The position numbers and the translations under genes were made by a program. The notes below the pieces were generated by a model. That model did not search any database, was not told where the DNA came from, and saw only the letters and a program-made list of their open reading frames with translations. A stretch of 64,000 nt of DNA from Leptolyngbya sp. NIES-3755 (lineage in GTDB: Bacteria; Cyanobacteriota; Cyanobacteriia; Leptolyngbyales; Leptolyngbyaceae), in contig AP017308.1 of NCBI GenBank assembly GCA_001548435.1, positions 6,147,030 through 6,211,029 on the forward strand. The letters are read 5' to 3'. How positions within the stretch are numbered: position 1 is the stretch's first letter; each line of letters starts with the position of its first letter. Shown here piece by piece: positions 35,209 through 45,607 of this stretch.

Positions 35209-35478
35209 GTGCCGAAATACGTTTTGTGGGGGAGCTATTGCGAAGATGTGCTGGAAAAAAGAGCACCTTATCGCCAAGCTCATTTAGATGGACTCGCCAA
35301 ACAGAAAGAAGATGGGATTTTGATTACCATTGGTCCGACTAAGGACATTACGAAAGTGTTTGGGATTTATGAGGCTGAAAATGAATCGATCGTGCGTGAG
35401 CTAGTTGAGTCTGATCCGTATTGGAAAAATCAGATTTGGACAGATTACGAAATCAAAGAATGGATTCAGGCGATTTAA
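35209..35478 (+). CDS. YciI-family protein
   Basis: 89 residues (MPKYVLWGSYCEDVLEKRAP, YRQAHLDGLAKQKEDG, DPYWKNQIWTDYEIKEW). Ferredoxin-like YciI fold with the conserved His (AHL) and Asp-Pro (DPY) of the putative active site. Related proteins include hydrolases and dehydrochlorinases, but no activity can be assigned. GTG start with AAGGAGTG upstream, in the same transcript as pheT. Confidence 0.88.
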   Translation: MPKYVLWGSYCEDVLEKRAPYRQAHLDGLAKQKEDGILITIGPTKDITKVFGIYEAENESIVRELVESDPYWKNQIWTDYEIKEWIQAI

Positions 35479-35498
35479 GCGTTTTGTACAAGCTTTAG

Positions 35499-36626
35499 CT
35501 AATTTGCAGAAAGCTGCCCTGATTTCACTTCTAAAATCTGTGCAGAATCAATCCATTGAGCATCAAACGATCCCAAATGCGTTGTCGTAATCAAGGTTTG
35601 GAATCGATCTTGAATTGCATCTAACAATTGATTCTGCCGATTGAGATCTAATTCCGCCAACACATCATCCAGCAACAATAGCGGTGGTTCCCCGATCACA
35701 TCTTCGATCAATTTAAGCTCTGCTAACTTCAATGCAAGCACTAAGGTTCGTTGTTGCCCTTGCGATCCATATTGTCGTGCGGGTGTTTGATTGATCATAA
35801 ATTCCACTTCATCTCGATGCGCCCCGACGATCGTTGTTCCTTGATGGTGTTCTGCGATCGCTCTCGCCTGAATCTTCTCCAAAAATGCACTCTGCAAGGC
35901 TTCTGGAGTATCATCTTCAGCCGTTACATTCGGCGCATATCGAATCTCTAGCTTTTCAGTGCTGCCACTAATTGCTTGATGCCATTGTTCGGCAAAGGGA
36001 GCTAATCGATCGAGAACTCGCGCTCGTCGTCGAATTACTCTCGAACCTGCGATCGCTAATTGTGCATCCCACAAAGCCAAATCTGGAGCCGCAACTGTTT
36101 TACCTTCGCTCTCCTCTTTTAATCGTTGTCTCAATAGTGCATTTCGCTGTCTCAGCACTTGATTGTATTGTTGCAGCACATAAGCGTAAATCGGTTCTAA
36201 TTGAACTAACAACGCATCGATCCAATGTCTGCGCTGATCAGGTCCCCCTCGCACTAAGTCCAAATCCAAACTCGAAAATTGCACCATGTTTAATGTGCCA
36301 AGAAAGTCGAGTTGTCGCCGTAGAGAAACACCATTTTGAGCAACGGTTCGTCGTCCGCTTTCTCGCAGCGTCATCGACAGTTCAAGCTCTCCAGTTTCGC
36401 GCTTTAGTTGCCCCGTGATTTGAGAAAGCGTTTCACCATCGAAAATTAAATCGCGATCGCGTGAAGTTCGATGTGACTTAAGCGACGATAACAACTCAAC
36501 CGCTTCTAATAAATTCGATTTGCCTTGAGCATTGTTGCCCAACAAAATTGTTTTTGCAGCCGTAAAATCGATGTGCTGATCATGATAGTTGCGGAAATTG
36601 CGAAGGTGAAGAGAGCGGAGATACAT
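35499..36626 (-). CDS. recF: DNA repair protein RecF
   Basis: SMC-like ATPase that helps load RecA at gapped DNA. It is 375 residues with Walker A ([19 protein letters not shown]), an ABC-type signature region ([19 protein letters not shown]) and Walker B ([14 protein letters not shown]). The start [14 protein letters not shown] is the family opening. Converges with the YciI gene, with 20 nt between them. Not adjacent to dnaA/dnaN here, as is usual in cyanobacteria. Confidence 0.96.
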   Translation of the reverse strand: MYLRSLHLRNFRNYHDQHIDFTAAKTILLGNNAQGKSNLLEAVELLSSLKSHRTSRDRDLIFDGETLSQITGQLKRETGELELSMTLRESGRRTVAQNGVSLRRQLDFLGTLNMVQFSSLDLDLVRGGPDQRRHWIDALLVQLEPIYAYVLQQYNQVLRQRNALLRQRLKEESEGKTVAAPDLALWDAQLAIAGSRVIRRRARVLDRLAPFAEQWHQAISGSTEKLEIRYAPNVTAEDDTPEALQSAFLEKIQARAIAEHHQGTTIVGAHRDEVEFMINQTPARQYGSQGQQRTLVLALKLAELKLIEDVIGEPPLLLLDDVLAELDLNRQNQLLDAIQDRFQTLITTTHLGSFDAQWIDSAQILEVKSGQLSAN

Positions 36627-36740
36627 GATGAATGCAGAAAAGACAATTCGGAATTCGATCGATCCGAATCTTCACAAGTGTATCAAATGAAATAGCCGCC
36701 CTCGATGTGAGAACGGCTAAACGGTTAAACGAAATAATTC

Positions 36741-36813
36741 TTAGCGCTTCTTGCTGAATAGCCTACGGAGGGAAACCCTCCTACAGCTTTCAGCGCTTCT
36801 TGGTGAAATAGAA
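36741..36813. repeat. Duplicated pacL 3' end around a small hairpin
   Basis: The final codons of the ATPase gene (plus strand 36791-36811, CAGCGCTTCTTG-g-TGAAATAG) are repeated at about 36742-36761 as TAGCGCTTCTTG-c-TGAATAG. Between the copies is a hairpin GGAGGG-aaa-CCCTCC (36767-36781), extended by flanking CTAC/GTAG-type bases. This looks like insertion of a short palindromic element with duplication of its target, or slippage. The hairpin may now serve as the terminator. Confidence 0.65.
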
Positions 36814-39642
36814 GCGGAAGAATAATTTCTCCATTTCAATCCACACGAACATTAATGCACTCACACCGAAACACACCATCAATTCGTTGAATGGGAGATA
36901 GTGCGTTCCAAAGAAGCCTCGGAGCGGTGGAACATACACCAACATCAATTGCAGAATCGTGGTGAGAACCACTGCCCCCCAAACATAGAGGTTCGTGAAC
37001 GGATTCAGTTCGATCGTTAATTTGGTGTTCGATCGAATGGCGATCGCGTGTCCCATCTGCGCTAAACACAGGGTTGTGAATACGATCGTTTTCCAGCGAT
37101 CGTCATCTAGTGGACCTCCGAAGTTTCCAGGTGTATTGGTGTAGTTATAAGCCCAAACCATTGTTGCAGTAGCAAGAATCGCCAACACAATCCCGATTCG
37201 GATGATGTACGCCCCTAATCCACGCGAAAAAATACTCTCCCCTGGATGGTTCGGCGGACGGTTCATTACATTCGGTTCCGCAGGTTCAACCGCCAACGCC
37301 AATGCAGGCAAACCGTCTGTTACCAAGTTCATCCACAGAATTTGCAGTGGAGTCAAGGGAACACTTCCCGTTGCAGCAACGGCTGGAATTAAGACCACGG
37401 AAAGGGCGATCGTAATCACTTCCCCAATGTTCGATCCAAGAATGTACTTAATGAAGCGACGAATGTTCGTGTAAACGACTCGACCTTCTTCAACCGCAGA
37501 CACGATCGTAGAGAAGTTATCATCCAGCAGCACCATATCCGAAGCTTCTTTACTCACATCGGTTCCGGTGATACCCATTGCGACCCCGATATCCGCCTGT
37601 TTAAGCGCAGGTGCATCGTTTACACCATCTCCAGTCATCGCAGAGATTTCGCCCTGTTTCTGGAGTGCTCGAACAATTCGCAGTTTATGTTCTGGAGCAA
37701 CACGAGCATAGACGCTGACTCGATCGACATGGGTTTCAAGCTCCTGATCGCTCATGCGTTCGAGTTCACGACCGATCAAGACTTCATCACCCGGTTTTGC
37801 AATGCCCAGATCTTGAGCGATCGCGCTTGCCGTGAGTTGGTGATCTCCCGTGATCATAACGGGACGAATTCCCGCTGTACGACAACGTTTCACCGCTTCA
37901 CGCACCTCCGGACGAGGCGCATCCAACATGTTGACTAAACCGAGCCAGACTAATTCTTGCTCAGAGGCTTCATCAGAGTTTTCAGGCGGAACTTCTCTTA
38001 ACGGTTTGTAAGCGAAACCGAGAACTCGAAGACCGTTTGCAGCTAGATCATTGTTCTGTTGCAGAATTTGCGATCGTTGAGCTTGCGTGATCGGCTCGAC
38101 TCGATCGCGAATTTGTATCTTCTGACAACGCTCTAGAACAATTTCTGGAGAGCCTTTCGTAAACATCAAATACGGCGTGGATAAGAAATCCGTTTCAGAT
38201 TGCAGCAAGCCAGCGGCATCTTTCACAATCACACTCATCCGTTTACGATCGGACGAGAATGGAAATTCTGAAACACGCGGCAGTTTACTATTCCACTGAT
38301 CTCGCTCTAATCCAGCTTTCGCCGCTACGGTTAGCAATGCACCTTCAGTCGGATCACCCAAGATAATCCACTGTCCGTCCTCTTGTTGCAGAATCGAATC
38401 GTTACACAACGTACAAGCCAGTAACAATGCTCTGAGTTCCGGATCATCCGCTGGAATCACGCTCGAACCATTGCTGATGAATTCTCCATCCGGTGCATAG
38501 CCTTGTCCAGAGACTTTCGGACTCGAACTAATAGTGTGAACGGATTGAACCACCATTTTGTTCTGAGTCAAAGTTCCGGTCTTGTCTGAACAAATTGTTG
38601 TTACAGAACCCAAAGTTTCTACAGCAGGAAGCTTCCGAATCAAAGCTTGGCGACGAACCATCCGCTGAGTTCCAATTGCCAAAGTCACGGTAATCACCGC
38701 AGGCAATCCTTCAGGCACAACCGCAACTGCCATACTCAAAGCCGTTTGCAGCAGGTTTTGAAGCTTGGTCAAGTCGCGACTGATTAGGAAGCCACCACCC
38801 ACCACGATCGCAACTAGAATCAGTGCGCCCGTGACCAGTGCTTTACTCAGTTGGTCCATCCGTTTCTGCAAGGGAGTCGGTTCTGATTCCACCCCTTGAA
38901 TTTGGGCAGCAATCTTTCCTAACTCCGTTCGCATTCCCGTCCCTGTCACCAACACAGTTCCGCGACCGTTAACGACTTCCGTACCTTGATACGTCATGTT
39001 AATGCGATCGGCGGGCATGGCATCTGCTTTGATCACCGCATTCGCATTCTTATTAACGGCTTCCGCTTCTCCGGTCAGGGCAGCTTCTCGGATTTGCAGA
39101 TTCGCCGCTTCGAGAATTCGACCATCCGCCGAAATTTGCACACCCGCTTCGACTAACATCACGTCACCGGGAACGAGATATTTGGAATCGACTTCGGTGA
39201 CTTTTCCACTGCGTAGAATGCGGACTCTGGGCGATGAAAGTTGTTTCAATGCAGCAAGGGCTTGTTCTGCGCGGCTTTCTTGGACGTAGCCTAATGCGCC
39301 ATTCAGAACCACGATCGCTAAAATTGCGATCGTATCTTTGAAGGGCACTTCGCCTTCTTTAATGTTGCCTTGAGAGAGTGCAAGCAACTCAAGCAGCCCG
39401 GAAACCAATGCAATCCCGATGAGCATCAGCAACATGATGTTTTTGAACTGATCGATCAGGATTTCCCAGGTGCTGCGCCCGCCGGAGTCTTCCAGTTCAT
39501 TGGTTCCGTACTGTTCGAGGCGGAGTGCCGCTTCTTGTTCGCTTAATCCAGTCTTGATATCGCTGTTCAGGGTTGAAAGCGATCCGTTGGTGTCTAAGGT
39601 ATGCCAAGCTGTCGTTGGCGATGGGAGGGAATGAGCAGACAT
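36790..39642 (-). CDS. pacL: P2A-type cation-transporting ATPase (Ca2+-type)
   Basis: 950 residues. N-terminal cation-ATPase domain ([20 protein letters not shown]), TGEA actuator loop, phosphorylation site [33 protein letters not shown] hinge and a C-terminal set of membrane helices. The membrane motif [18 protein letters not shown] is typical of the SERCA-like P2A group, to which cyanobacterial PacL belongs. It should export Ca2+ (or a related divalent ion) using ATP. The 3' end carries a short duplication after the stop. Confidence 0.92.
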   Translation of the reverse strand: MSAHSLPSPTTAWHTLDTNGSLSTLNSDIKTGLSEQEAALRLEQYGTNELEDSGGRSTWEILIDQFKNIMLLMLIGIALVSGLLELLALSQGNIKEGEVPFKDTIAILAIVVLNGALGYVQESRAEQALAALKQLSSPRVRILRSGKVTEVDSKYLVPGDVMLVEAGVQISADGRILEAANLQIREAALTGEAEAVNKNANAVIKADAMPADRINMTYQGTEVVNGRGTVLVTGTGMRTELGKIAAQIQGVESEPTPLQKRMDQLSKALVTGALILVAIVVGGGFLISRDLTKLQNLLQTALSMAVAVVPEGLPAVITVTLAIGTQRMVRRQALIRKLPAVETLGSVTTICSDKTGTLTQNKMVVQSVHTISSSPKVSGQGYAPDGEFISNGSSVIPADDPELRALLLACTLCNDSILQQEDGQWIILGDPTEGALLTVAAKAGLERDQWNSKLPRVSEFPFSSDRKRMSVIVKDAAGLLQSETDFLSTPYLMFTKGSPEIVLERCQKIQIRDRVEPITQAQRSQILQQNNDLAANGLRVLGFAYKPLREVPPENSDEASEQELVWLGLVNMLDAPRPEVREAVKRCRTAGIRPVMITGDHQLTASAIAQDLGIAKPGDEVLIGRELERMSDQELETHVDRVSVYARVAPEHKLRIVRALQKQGEISAMTGDGVNDAPALKQADIGVAMGITGTDVSKEASDMVLLDDNFSTIVSAVEEGRVVYTNIRRFIKYILGSNIGEVITIALSVVLIPAVAATGSVPLTPLQILWMNLVTDGLPALALAVEPAEPNVMNRPPNHPGESIFSRGLGAYIIRIGIVLAILATATMVWAYNYTNTPGNFGGPLDDDRWKTIVFTTLCLAQMGHAIAIRSNTKLTIELNPFTNLYVWGAVVLTTILQLMLVYVPPLRGFFGTHYLPFNELMVCFGVSALMFVWIEMEKLFFRFYFTKKR

Positions 39643-39687
39643 AAAAAATCTCTGAAGTTAGGGGATGAATGCCTACAGCACCTTATC

Positions 39688-39717
39688 ATAGTGCCAAACG
39701 GCAAAATATAGCACTAT
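39688..39717. promoter_or_regulatory. Inverted repeat between divergent pacL and STAND-like gene
   Basis: Perfect 7-bp inverted repeat ATAGTGC (39688-39694) and GCACTAT (39711-39717). It lies in the 180-nt gap between the divergent starts at 39642 and 39823, next to AT-rich promoter-like sequence. It could be an operator for either gene, for example for the XRE protein encoded downstream. Confidence 0.35.
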
Positions 39718-39822
39718 TAAATAGTATTATTTTCTGAAGTTCTGTTATAAGATTCAGACAATACAGGTTCAAGAAACGGGTGTGAAGCGTCCAAGGGTAC
39801 AGATTTCTAGTAGCGATGAAAC

Positions 39823-40920
39823 ATGGTAAGTCCTCCGTTTCTTTCTTCTCAACTCGTCGGACGACAGCAAGAACTCGCACAAGTGAGTCAAATTTTGCTG
39901 AGCGATCGAGATCTTCTCTTGGCGGGTGTTCCAGGGATCGGACGACGGACTCTAATTCGTGCTGCTGCCCGTGATTGTGGAGCCAAAGTCCTCGAAATCG
40001 ACTGTCTCCGAGCCACGAACTATTCGCGCTTTCTGCAATTGCTGGCAGATGCGATCGTGTCTACTTACGAAACTGCGGAGGAAATACGGTTCATCGATCG
40101 CTGGAGCAAGGAGCATCCGTTCGTTTTACGATCGACCAAAACGAGACCGCAACTCACTTGGCACGTTGCACCCGGTAAAGAGTCTGCATTATTTGAAGCG
40201 CTGTTAACCCTACCACAGGCACTTGCAGAATGGTCGAATAGTCGCGTTGTGATTGTGTTTCTGAATTTTCCACATCTGCGATCGTTCGATCGGGCTAACA
40301 AATGGGAGCAGCACTTACGCCAGGAAGTTAAGCGGCAAAGTCGAGTCAGCTACGCCCTCATTGCCACAGTTGCCGAACGTTGGTCAGCCTCGAATCAACT
40401 TCCTATCGTTTCGCTCAGTCCAGTTTCAGATAAGATCATGCAAACCTGGATTGCGAAAACCATGTTGGCAGAAGGCTTAGAATTCGAGCCAGAAAGCCTG
40501 CTATTGTTTCTCAGCTATGTGCAAGGTCATTTCGGAGATGCAATTACCTTGGCGCGTCGAATTTGGTTGGAATACGGCAAACGCGAAGAGCGGAAAGATT
40601 TTGAACCTGTGACATTGATTCAGCCGCATCATGTTGAACGAAGTGCGATCGCGCTGATCGAAGATCTGTCCGTCACCTTTGAATCACTGATCTTACTTCT
40701 ACCGCAGAGTCAGGTGCGAGTTTTAGAAAGTTTGGCACTTGATCCCACGGATAGTCCACATGCTCGTGAGTATATTCAGAAGCACAATCTGTCGCGTGGG
40801 GGCGGATTACAAGGCGCACTCTCCAGCCTGGAACAGAAAGGATTAGTGTATGGAGCCGAGCTTGGCTACCGGATTGCACTCCCGATGTTAGCCGCGTGGA
40901 TGAAGTATCGATTAACGTAG
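39823..40920 (+). CDS. STAND/archaeal-ATPase-like protein with degenerate nucleotide site
   Basis: 365 residues built like the archaeal-type ATPase family. An opening LVGRQQELAQVSQILLS precedes a Walker A position GVPGIGRRT (35-43), a Walker B position VVIVFLNFP (142-150), and a C-terminal winged helix (LPQSQVRVLESLALD, LQGALSSLEQKGLVYGAELG). The key Walker A Lys is Arg and the Walker B acidic pair is Leu-Asn, so ATP hydrolysis is unlikely. It may act as a nucleotide-independent sensor or DNA-binding adaptor. An XRE-type gene follows within 100 nt. Confidence 0.75.
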   Translation: MVSPPFLSSQLVGRQQELAQVSQILLSDRDLLLAGVPGIGRRTLIRAAARDCGAKVLEIDCLRATNYSRFLQLLADAIVSTYETAEEIRFIDRWSKEHPFVLRSTKTRPQLTWHVAPGKESALFEALLTLPQALAEWSNSRVVIVFLNFPHLRSFDRANKWEQHLRQEVKRQSRVSYALIATVAERWSASNQLPIVSLSPVSDKIMQTWIAKTMLAEGLEFEPESLLLFLSYVQGHFGDAITLARRIWLEYGKREERKDFEPVTLIQPHHVERSAIALIEDLSVTFESLILLLPQSQVRVLESLALDPTDSPHAREYIQKHNLSRGGGLQGALSSLEQKGLVYGAELGYRIALPMLAAWMKYRLT

Positions 40921-41015
40921 AAAAATCTAAACTTACGATAAGAAGTACTCTATTTATTTGCACAGAGTTTAAAACCCGATATAGTCAAAGCATCCACTGT
41001 TGTCTAAAACGGAGC

Positions 41016-41255
41016 ATGTCAAAAGCGGGGAGTGCATTGAAACAAGTGCTGGAATCTTACAGCATTACGCAGTATCAACTATCTGCGATCATGGGTGTGA
41101 ATCGATCGAACTTCAGTCGTTGGCTGAGGGGAGAGCGCGATCCGCTGGCTGAAGTTGTCGTCGAGATTTACAAGGCGTTAAAGTCTTTGAATCCCACTGC
41201 GGCTTCTGAGTTTATTCGTCTGTATCTGGGACTCGCACCGGACGAGGAAATTTAA
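41016..41255 (+). CDS. Small XRE-type DNA-binding protein
   Basis: 79 residues from ATG 41016 (MSKAGSALKQVLESY). Helix-turn-helix: ITQYQLSAIMGVNRSNFSRW, then LRGERDPLAEVVVEIYKALK. The frame is open back to 40896, overlapping the previous gene, but the HTH proteins of this type start near here. It is a likely regulator of its operon with the STAND-like gene. Confidence 0.8.
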   Translation: MSKAGSALKQVLESYSITQYQLSAIMGVNRSNFSRWLRGERDPLAEVVVEIYKALKSLNPTAASEFIRLYLGLAPDEEI

Positions 41256-41258
41256 TCC

Positions 41259-42350
41259 TCACCAGCGTGGGACTTTGACCCAGGTTCCTGTCTCGTTCGA
41301 CTCGTGTGCGAGATCCATCAAGAGTTGGGAATACACGCCTTCTTTGAGCGAGGGCGCGACAGATTCTTGTCGGTCAATACTAATGAGCCATTGATCAATG
41401 ATTCGGATAAATGGCGCAATTCGTCCATCGGCAAAGACTTGCTCAAACGCATATCGTTTCGGGATTTCAATCTCTGCCAGGTCTTGTCCGATCGCTGCCC
41501 CCCAGAGTTTGAATCCGTGGACATAGTCTTTCTGATTGTCACTTCCGAGAATCAACGTTCCGCGATCGCCATACACTTCGATCCAGTGTCCGCGTCCCTG
41601 AGTCGTCACTGAACTAATACATATCTGACAGGGCGTTCCGTCTGCAAGTTCCAATGTGATGTTGCAAGTGTCATCCGAATCGACGGGTTTCAGTTCACCG
41701 GTAGCGGGATCAGGTCGATCGAGAATTGCTGTGCTGAGATTGGCAGTTAATCGATCGACTTCTCCAAACAGCCAAGCAATGTAATCAAACGTATGCGATC
41801 CTAATGCTCCTAGAGCGCCGCCCCCTTGCTCTTTTCGGGCATACCAGTTCCAAGGACGGGACACATCGGCTCGACTTGAAACCAACCAATCAATTTTGAT
41901 CAATCGTTTTTGCCCGACATAGTTTTGCGACAGTAGATCCGCGAACTGTTGCCATGCAGGAACAAATCGAAATTCAAAGTTCATGCTGGTAATCGATCGA
42001 TTTTTGAGCGATCGACTATACAAATCTTTTGCCTGTTCGACATCTAATGCAGTCGGTTTTTCTAGCAATAAATGTTTTCCAGCATCTAAGACCCTCTTCG
42101 CCATGTCGTAGTGCAAAAATGGCGGCGTTGAAATGCTGACTCCATCCACGTTAGGAAGAGTTAGAATTTCTTCGATCGACGAACACGCACGAGGAATTTG
42201 ATGCGTTTGTGCAATAGACTGTGCTTTTTGTAAATCTCGATGATAGACGGCGACCACTTCAGTTCGTGGATGTGCCTGAAATCCTGGAATATGAACTTTC
42301 TGCCCAAATCCCGTTCCAACGATTGCTACACCAAGTTTAGAGCCAGCCAT
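41259..42350 (-). CDS. Gfo/Idh/MocA-family oxidoreductase
   Basis: 363 residues. NAD(P)-binding Rossmann fold (LGVAIVGTGFGQKVHIPGFQ), then the EKP motif (HLLLEKPTALDVEQAKDLY), which carries the catalytic Lys region, and the C-terminal substrate domain (GGGALGALGSHTFDYIAWLF). Acts on a sugar or polyol derivative, or a related compound; substrate unknown. Single gene, convergent with the XRE gene (3 nt apart) and followed upstream by aroA on the same strand. Confidence 0.92.
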   Translation of the reverse strand: MAGSKLGVAIVGTGFGQKVHIPGFQAHPRTEVVAVYHRDLQKAQSIAQTHQIPRACSSIEEILTLPNVDGVSISTPPFLHYDMAKRVLDAGKHLLLEKPTALDVEQAKDLYSRSLKNRSITSMNFEFRFVPAWQQFADLLSQNYVGQKRLIKIDWLVSSRADVSRPWNWYARKEQGGGALGALGSHTFDYIAWLFGEVDRLTANLSTAILDRPDPATGELKPVDSDDTCNITLELADGTPCQICISSVTTQGRGHWIEVYGDRGTLILGSDNQKDYVHGFKLWGAAIGQDLAEIEIPKRYAFEQVFADGRIAPFIRIIDQWLISIDRQESVAPSLKEGVYSQLLMDLAHESNETGTWVKVPRW

Positions 42351-42426
42351 TTGATTTATCTGTCGATTTGATCTCGATTAGTTTAACCTGAGTTTGTAAT
42401 TAGCAATGAGCTGAAAATTCACTGAA

Positions 42427-43770
42427 TTAGCCAATGCTATTTTGCAGAGTCGTTGTAAAGTCTGGATACGAAATCGCAGCCGCTTCCGCCCGGTGAATTG
42501 TGGTTGTCCCAGACGCATTTAAAGCCGCGATCGCTAAACTCATCGCAATCCGGTGATCGGTGTAACTATCCACCTCAGTTCCTTTCAGCAGAGTTCCCCC
42601 TGTAATTTCCATACCGTCTGGGAGTTCTTTGACGGATGCGCCCATTTGATTCAGTTGAGTTACCATCACCGTAATACGATCGCTTTCTTTCACGCGCAAT
42701 TCTTCTGCATCTTTAACAATGGTCGTTCCTTCCGCAAACACCGCTGCTACTGCCAAAATTGGAATTTCATCAATCAATCGCGGAATCACATCGCCAGAGA
42801 TTTCACACGCTTTTAGTTTGCTGTGACGGACGCGTAGATCTGCGACAGGTTCGCCTGCAACTTCGCGTGAATTTTCAAGGGTGATATCGGCTCCCATCTG
42901 TTCGAGAATTTCTAACACTCCGGTGCGGGTCGGATTGATGCCGACATTCTCGATCGTTAAATCTGATCCGGGTACGATCGCGCCTGCTACTAACCAAAAC
43001 GCAGCAGAACTAATATCACCCGGAACAATCACGGTCTGTCCGGTTAACTTCGCTTGTCCAGTAACAGTCACACTATTCGTATCAGGATCAACCGTTAAAT
43101 CGGCTCCAAATGCTCGCAACATTCGCTCACTATGATCACGAGATAATGCAGGTTCAGTAACCATTGTTTGTCCCTCAGTCATCAATCCTGCTAGAAGAAT
43201 GCAAGATTTGACTTGAGCAGATGCGATCGGAGAATGATAGTGAATCGGTTTTAAGGCTTGTCCCTGGACTGCTAACGGTGCAAGCGAATTTTGTTTACGT
43301 CCCCAAATCTGTGCACCCATTTGTTGCAGCGGTTTAACGACACGGGACATGGGACGAGAGCAAAGTGAACTATCGCCCGTTACAGTGAAAAAGCGATCGG
43401 GATGTGAAGCTAAAATTCCAAGCATTAAGCGTAACGTCGTTCCAGAGTTGCCAGCATTCAGAACATCAACAGGTTCCGTTAAGTTTCCTAATCCGATGCC
43501 TTTGACGCGAACTTCCTCAGTGTTCAATTCTGAAATTTCTGCTCCCATTGCCCGAAAACAACTGGCAGTACTGCGCGGATCTTCTCCAAGTAGTAAGCCT
43601 TGAATAATCGTTTCTCCCTGTGCCAAAGCTCCTAGCATTAATGCACGATGCGAAATCGATTTATCTCCTGGAATGCGAATTCGACCTTGCAGCGAAACCC
43701 CACCAGCGGGAGGTTGGATCACGAGATCATGGTGAGGATCAGCGACACGAAGTTCGACAGCAGAGGACAT
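42427..43770 (-). CDS. aroA: 3-phosphoshikimate 1-carboxyvinyltransferase (EPSP synthase)
   Basis: Sixth step of the shikimate pathway: shikimate-3-phosphate plus PEP gives EPSP. It is 447 residues. Motifs: [18 protein letters not shown] near the start, [30 protein letters not shown], and the C-terminal [18 protein letters not shown] with catalytic Lys/Glu. [13 protein letters not shown] with Ala at the position typical of class II enzymes suggests a glyphosate-tolerant type, but that reading is tentative. Confidence 0.96.
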   Translation of the reverse strand: MSSAVELRVADPHHDLVIQPPAGGVSLQGRIRIPGDKSISHRALMLGALAQGETIIQGLLLGEDPRSTASCFRAMGAEISELNTEEVRVKGIGLGNLTEPVDVLNAGNSGTTLRLMLGILASHPDRFFTVTGDSSLCSRPMSRVVKPLQQMGAQIWGRKQNSLAPLAVQGQALKPIHYHSPIASAQVKSCILLAGLMTEGQTMVTEPALSRDHSERMLRAFGADLTVDPDTNSVTVTGQAKLTGQTVIVPGDISSAAFWLVAGAIVPGSDLTIENVGINPTRTGVLEILEQMGADITLENSREVAGEPVADLRVRHSKLKACEISGDVIPRLIDEIPILAVAAVFAEGTTIVKDAEELRVKESDRITVMVTQLNQMGASVKELPDGMEITGGTLLKGTEVDSYTDHRIAMSLAIAALNASGTTTIHRAEAAAISYPDFTTTLQNSIG

Positions 43771-43817
43771 AAACAGCAGGAGAAATCAACCTCGTTATCG
43801 TACCATTGCGCGTGACG

Positions 43818-44453
43818 CTATCCATTCAAAGTCAATTGTCCTAAGTGCTGTAGGATTTTCAGAACTTCATGCAAATTATTACGATAAGGCGATCGAGTCG
43901 CGAACAAATCCGAAATTCCATAGTGTTGATTCCACAGTTTGACAAATAGGGAACTGCTTCCATTCATCACCATTCCGTACAACGGTTTTTCTCGATCTGG
44001 AGCGGCTGCCATATAAGCTAATGTCTGAGGCAATGCCACTTCTAAATCAAACGTTGTCTTTTTAGATTCAACCAGAATCACCCACAGTCTCTCCTGTAAA
44101 ACCAAGGCATCAATCCGTCCGCTTAAGAGTTCATCATTGTCGCCTAATGCCTCAACTTGCACAGAAACCTCTGCACGAAATTTGTACGGAGCTTGATAAA
44201 ATCCTGCCAACTCCAACAATGGAGACAGCACAACCATTTTGATTGTTTCTTTTAGAAGGATTCCATCTGAAATTTGATAGAGATAATTCTGTCGAACTTG
44301 ATCGAGTCGGGCTTGAGTTACCTCAGATAAGGGCGGCAAGTCGGTGAGCCATTCTGTGAAAAATTCTCGATCGTCATTCAGTACTAATCCCAGTTTCTCT
44401 TGAACTTGGCGAAAGGTGGTGATGTCTTCTGAGATGGCGAGAGTGTTGACCAT
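43818..44453 (-). CDS. PD-(D/E)XK nuclease-domain protein (type I HsdR-N-like)
   Basis: 211 residues. The candidate site is Asp115 (SGRIDALVLQ), then Glu129-Ser-Lys131 (WVILVESKKTTFDLEVAL), followed by a helix with Gln (LPQTLAYMAA). This matches the restriction-subunit-R N-terminal nuclease domain that is common as a stand-alone gene in cyanobacteria. No helicase or methyltransferase partner is nearby, so a defence role is uncertain. A possible small member of a minus-strand gene row reaching up to 47571. Confidence 0.75.
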   Translation of the reverse strand: MVNTLAISEDITTFRQVQEKLGLVLNDDREFFTEWLTDLPPLSEVTQARLDQVRQNYLYQISDGILLKETIKMVVLSPLLELAGFYQAPYKFRAEVSVQVEALGDNDELLSGRIDALVLQERLWVILVESKKTTFDLEVALPQTLAYMAAAPDREKPLYGMVMNGSSSLFVKLWNQHYGISDLFATRSPYRNNLHEVLKILQHLGQLTLNG

Positions 44454-44482
44454 TGTGAGGAATGAGATTTTCTTTAGTATAC

Positions 44483-45607
44483 CTAGAAAAAATCAGGCAT
44501 CCACGGGGTTGAACTAGGAAAGAGTCGAGCAGCAGTTTGAATTGCTTCAGGTGTTCCAGTTAACAGTCCTGAAAGTACTAATTGTTCTGCGGTGAAAAGT
44601 CCTGTGTAGAGTGGAGAAAGCGATCGTATTTCCATTTCCAATTCTCCGCGTCCTCCAGGTGTAACTGTTCCACGACCATTCTCGATCGTAAGAATGAACT
44701 TCCCTTGATTGTTCGGCAGAATTGAATCTTGAATGTTTAAATGCAATTCAGCATTAATGTTTGGATAGTTCCGCTGTTGAAGTGCTTGTTGTAGATGAAC
44801 AATCCGAAGCATCCAACATCTGAGCCATTTAATTCGAGCCGTCTGGTCGGGTAAAGCAAGATTGAGTACATCAACTGGGGAGCTTTTCCATTCGATGCGA
44901 TCGATTTGCGATCGATGATTGGATAAAAATGTCCAAAACTGCCTCACAGCCGCAGGAGTCAACAATACCCAATCTTTGATATTGATGTAGTTCTCTTTCT
45001 GCTCAAAGACAATGTAACCTTCATCTTCAAATTGATAGGCATACACGGGAGTATCTTTGATGTTCTGCCAAATGACAGAATTACGATCGAGAAATCCCTG
45101 ATTCAGATGAGCTTGCTGATTGTAGAGTTTTTCAAACACATCAGAATCTAAACTTAGCGATCGAACTTCTAAGGTATGTTTCTGGCTTTGAATCGTAGCT
45201 GTATCAACTTCCCAATTACAAAGCGCTCCAGCTTGTTCATAACCTGCTTTTCGATATAAGGGTTGAGCCGCTGAGAACAATACAGAAATCGGAATTTCTT
45301 TACTATAAAGTTCTTCGAGAACCGATTGCATCAGTGCGATCGCAGTTCCTTTTCCTCGATATTCTGGTGCAATTCCGACTCCAGCAATTCCCACCATCGG
45401 AATTTTAGCTCCGTTGTACCATTGCCCTAGAGACAATAATCCTAAACCGCCTGCAATCTCACCATTGCTTCTTAAGACGCGAGCATTCTCGATACCAAGT
45501 CGATTGAGAAAAACAGGCTCACCGGTTGAATTAAAACATTGAACTAGAATGTTTCCTAATTGTTTTAGCTCTTCTGAACGTTGAGGCGTGTGGTAAGTGA
45601 ATGTCAT
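44483..45607 (-). CDS. Eis-like GNAT N-acetyltransferase
   Basis: 374 residues. A GNAT domain at the N-terminus has the acetyl-CoA loop VGIAPEYRGKGTAIALM (Q/RxxGxG/A). A second GNAT-like part follows, and a C-terminal SCP2-type sterol-carrier fold (GKFILTIENGRGTVTPGG, ELEMEIRSLSPLYTGLF). That is the layout of mycobacterial Eis, which acetylates aminoglycosides and other amines. The natural acceptor here is unknown. The start overlaps the stop of the TPR gene by 4 nt (ATGA). Confidence 0.85.
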   Translation of the reverse strand: MTFTYHTPQRSEELKQLGNILVQCFNSTGEPVFLNRLGIENARVLRSNGEIAGGLGLLSLGQWYNGAKIPMVGIAGVGIAPEYRGKGTAIALMQSVLEELYSKEIPISVLFSAAQPLYRKAGYEQAGALCNWEVDTATIQSQKHTLEVRSLSLDSDVFEKLYNQQAHLNQGFLDRNSVIWQNIKDTPVYAYQFEDEGYIVFEQKENYINIKDWVLLTPAAVRQFWTFLSNHRSQIDRIEWKSSPVDVLNLALPDQTARIKWLRCWMLRIVHLQQALQQRNYPNINAELHLNIQDSILPNNQGKFILTIENGRGTVTPGGRGELEMEIRSLSPLYTGLFTAEQLVLSGLLTGTPEAIQTAARLFPSSTPWMPDFF

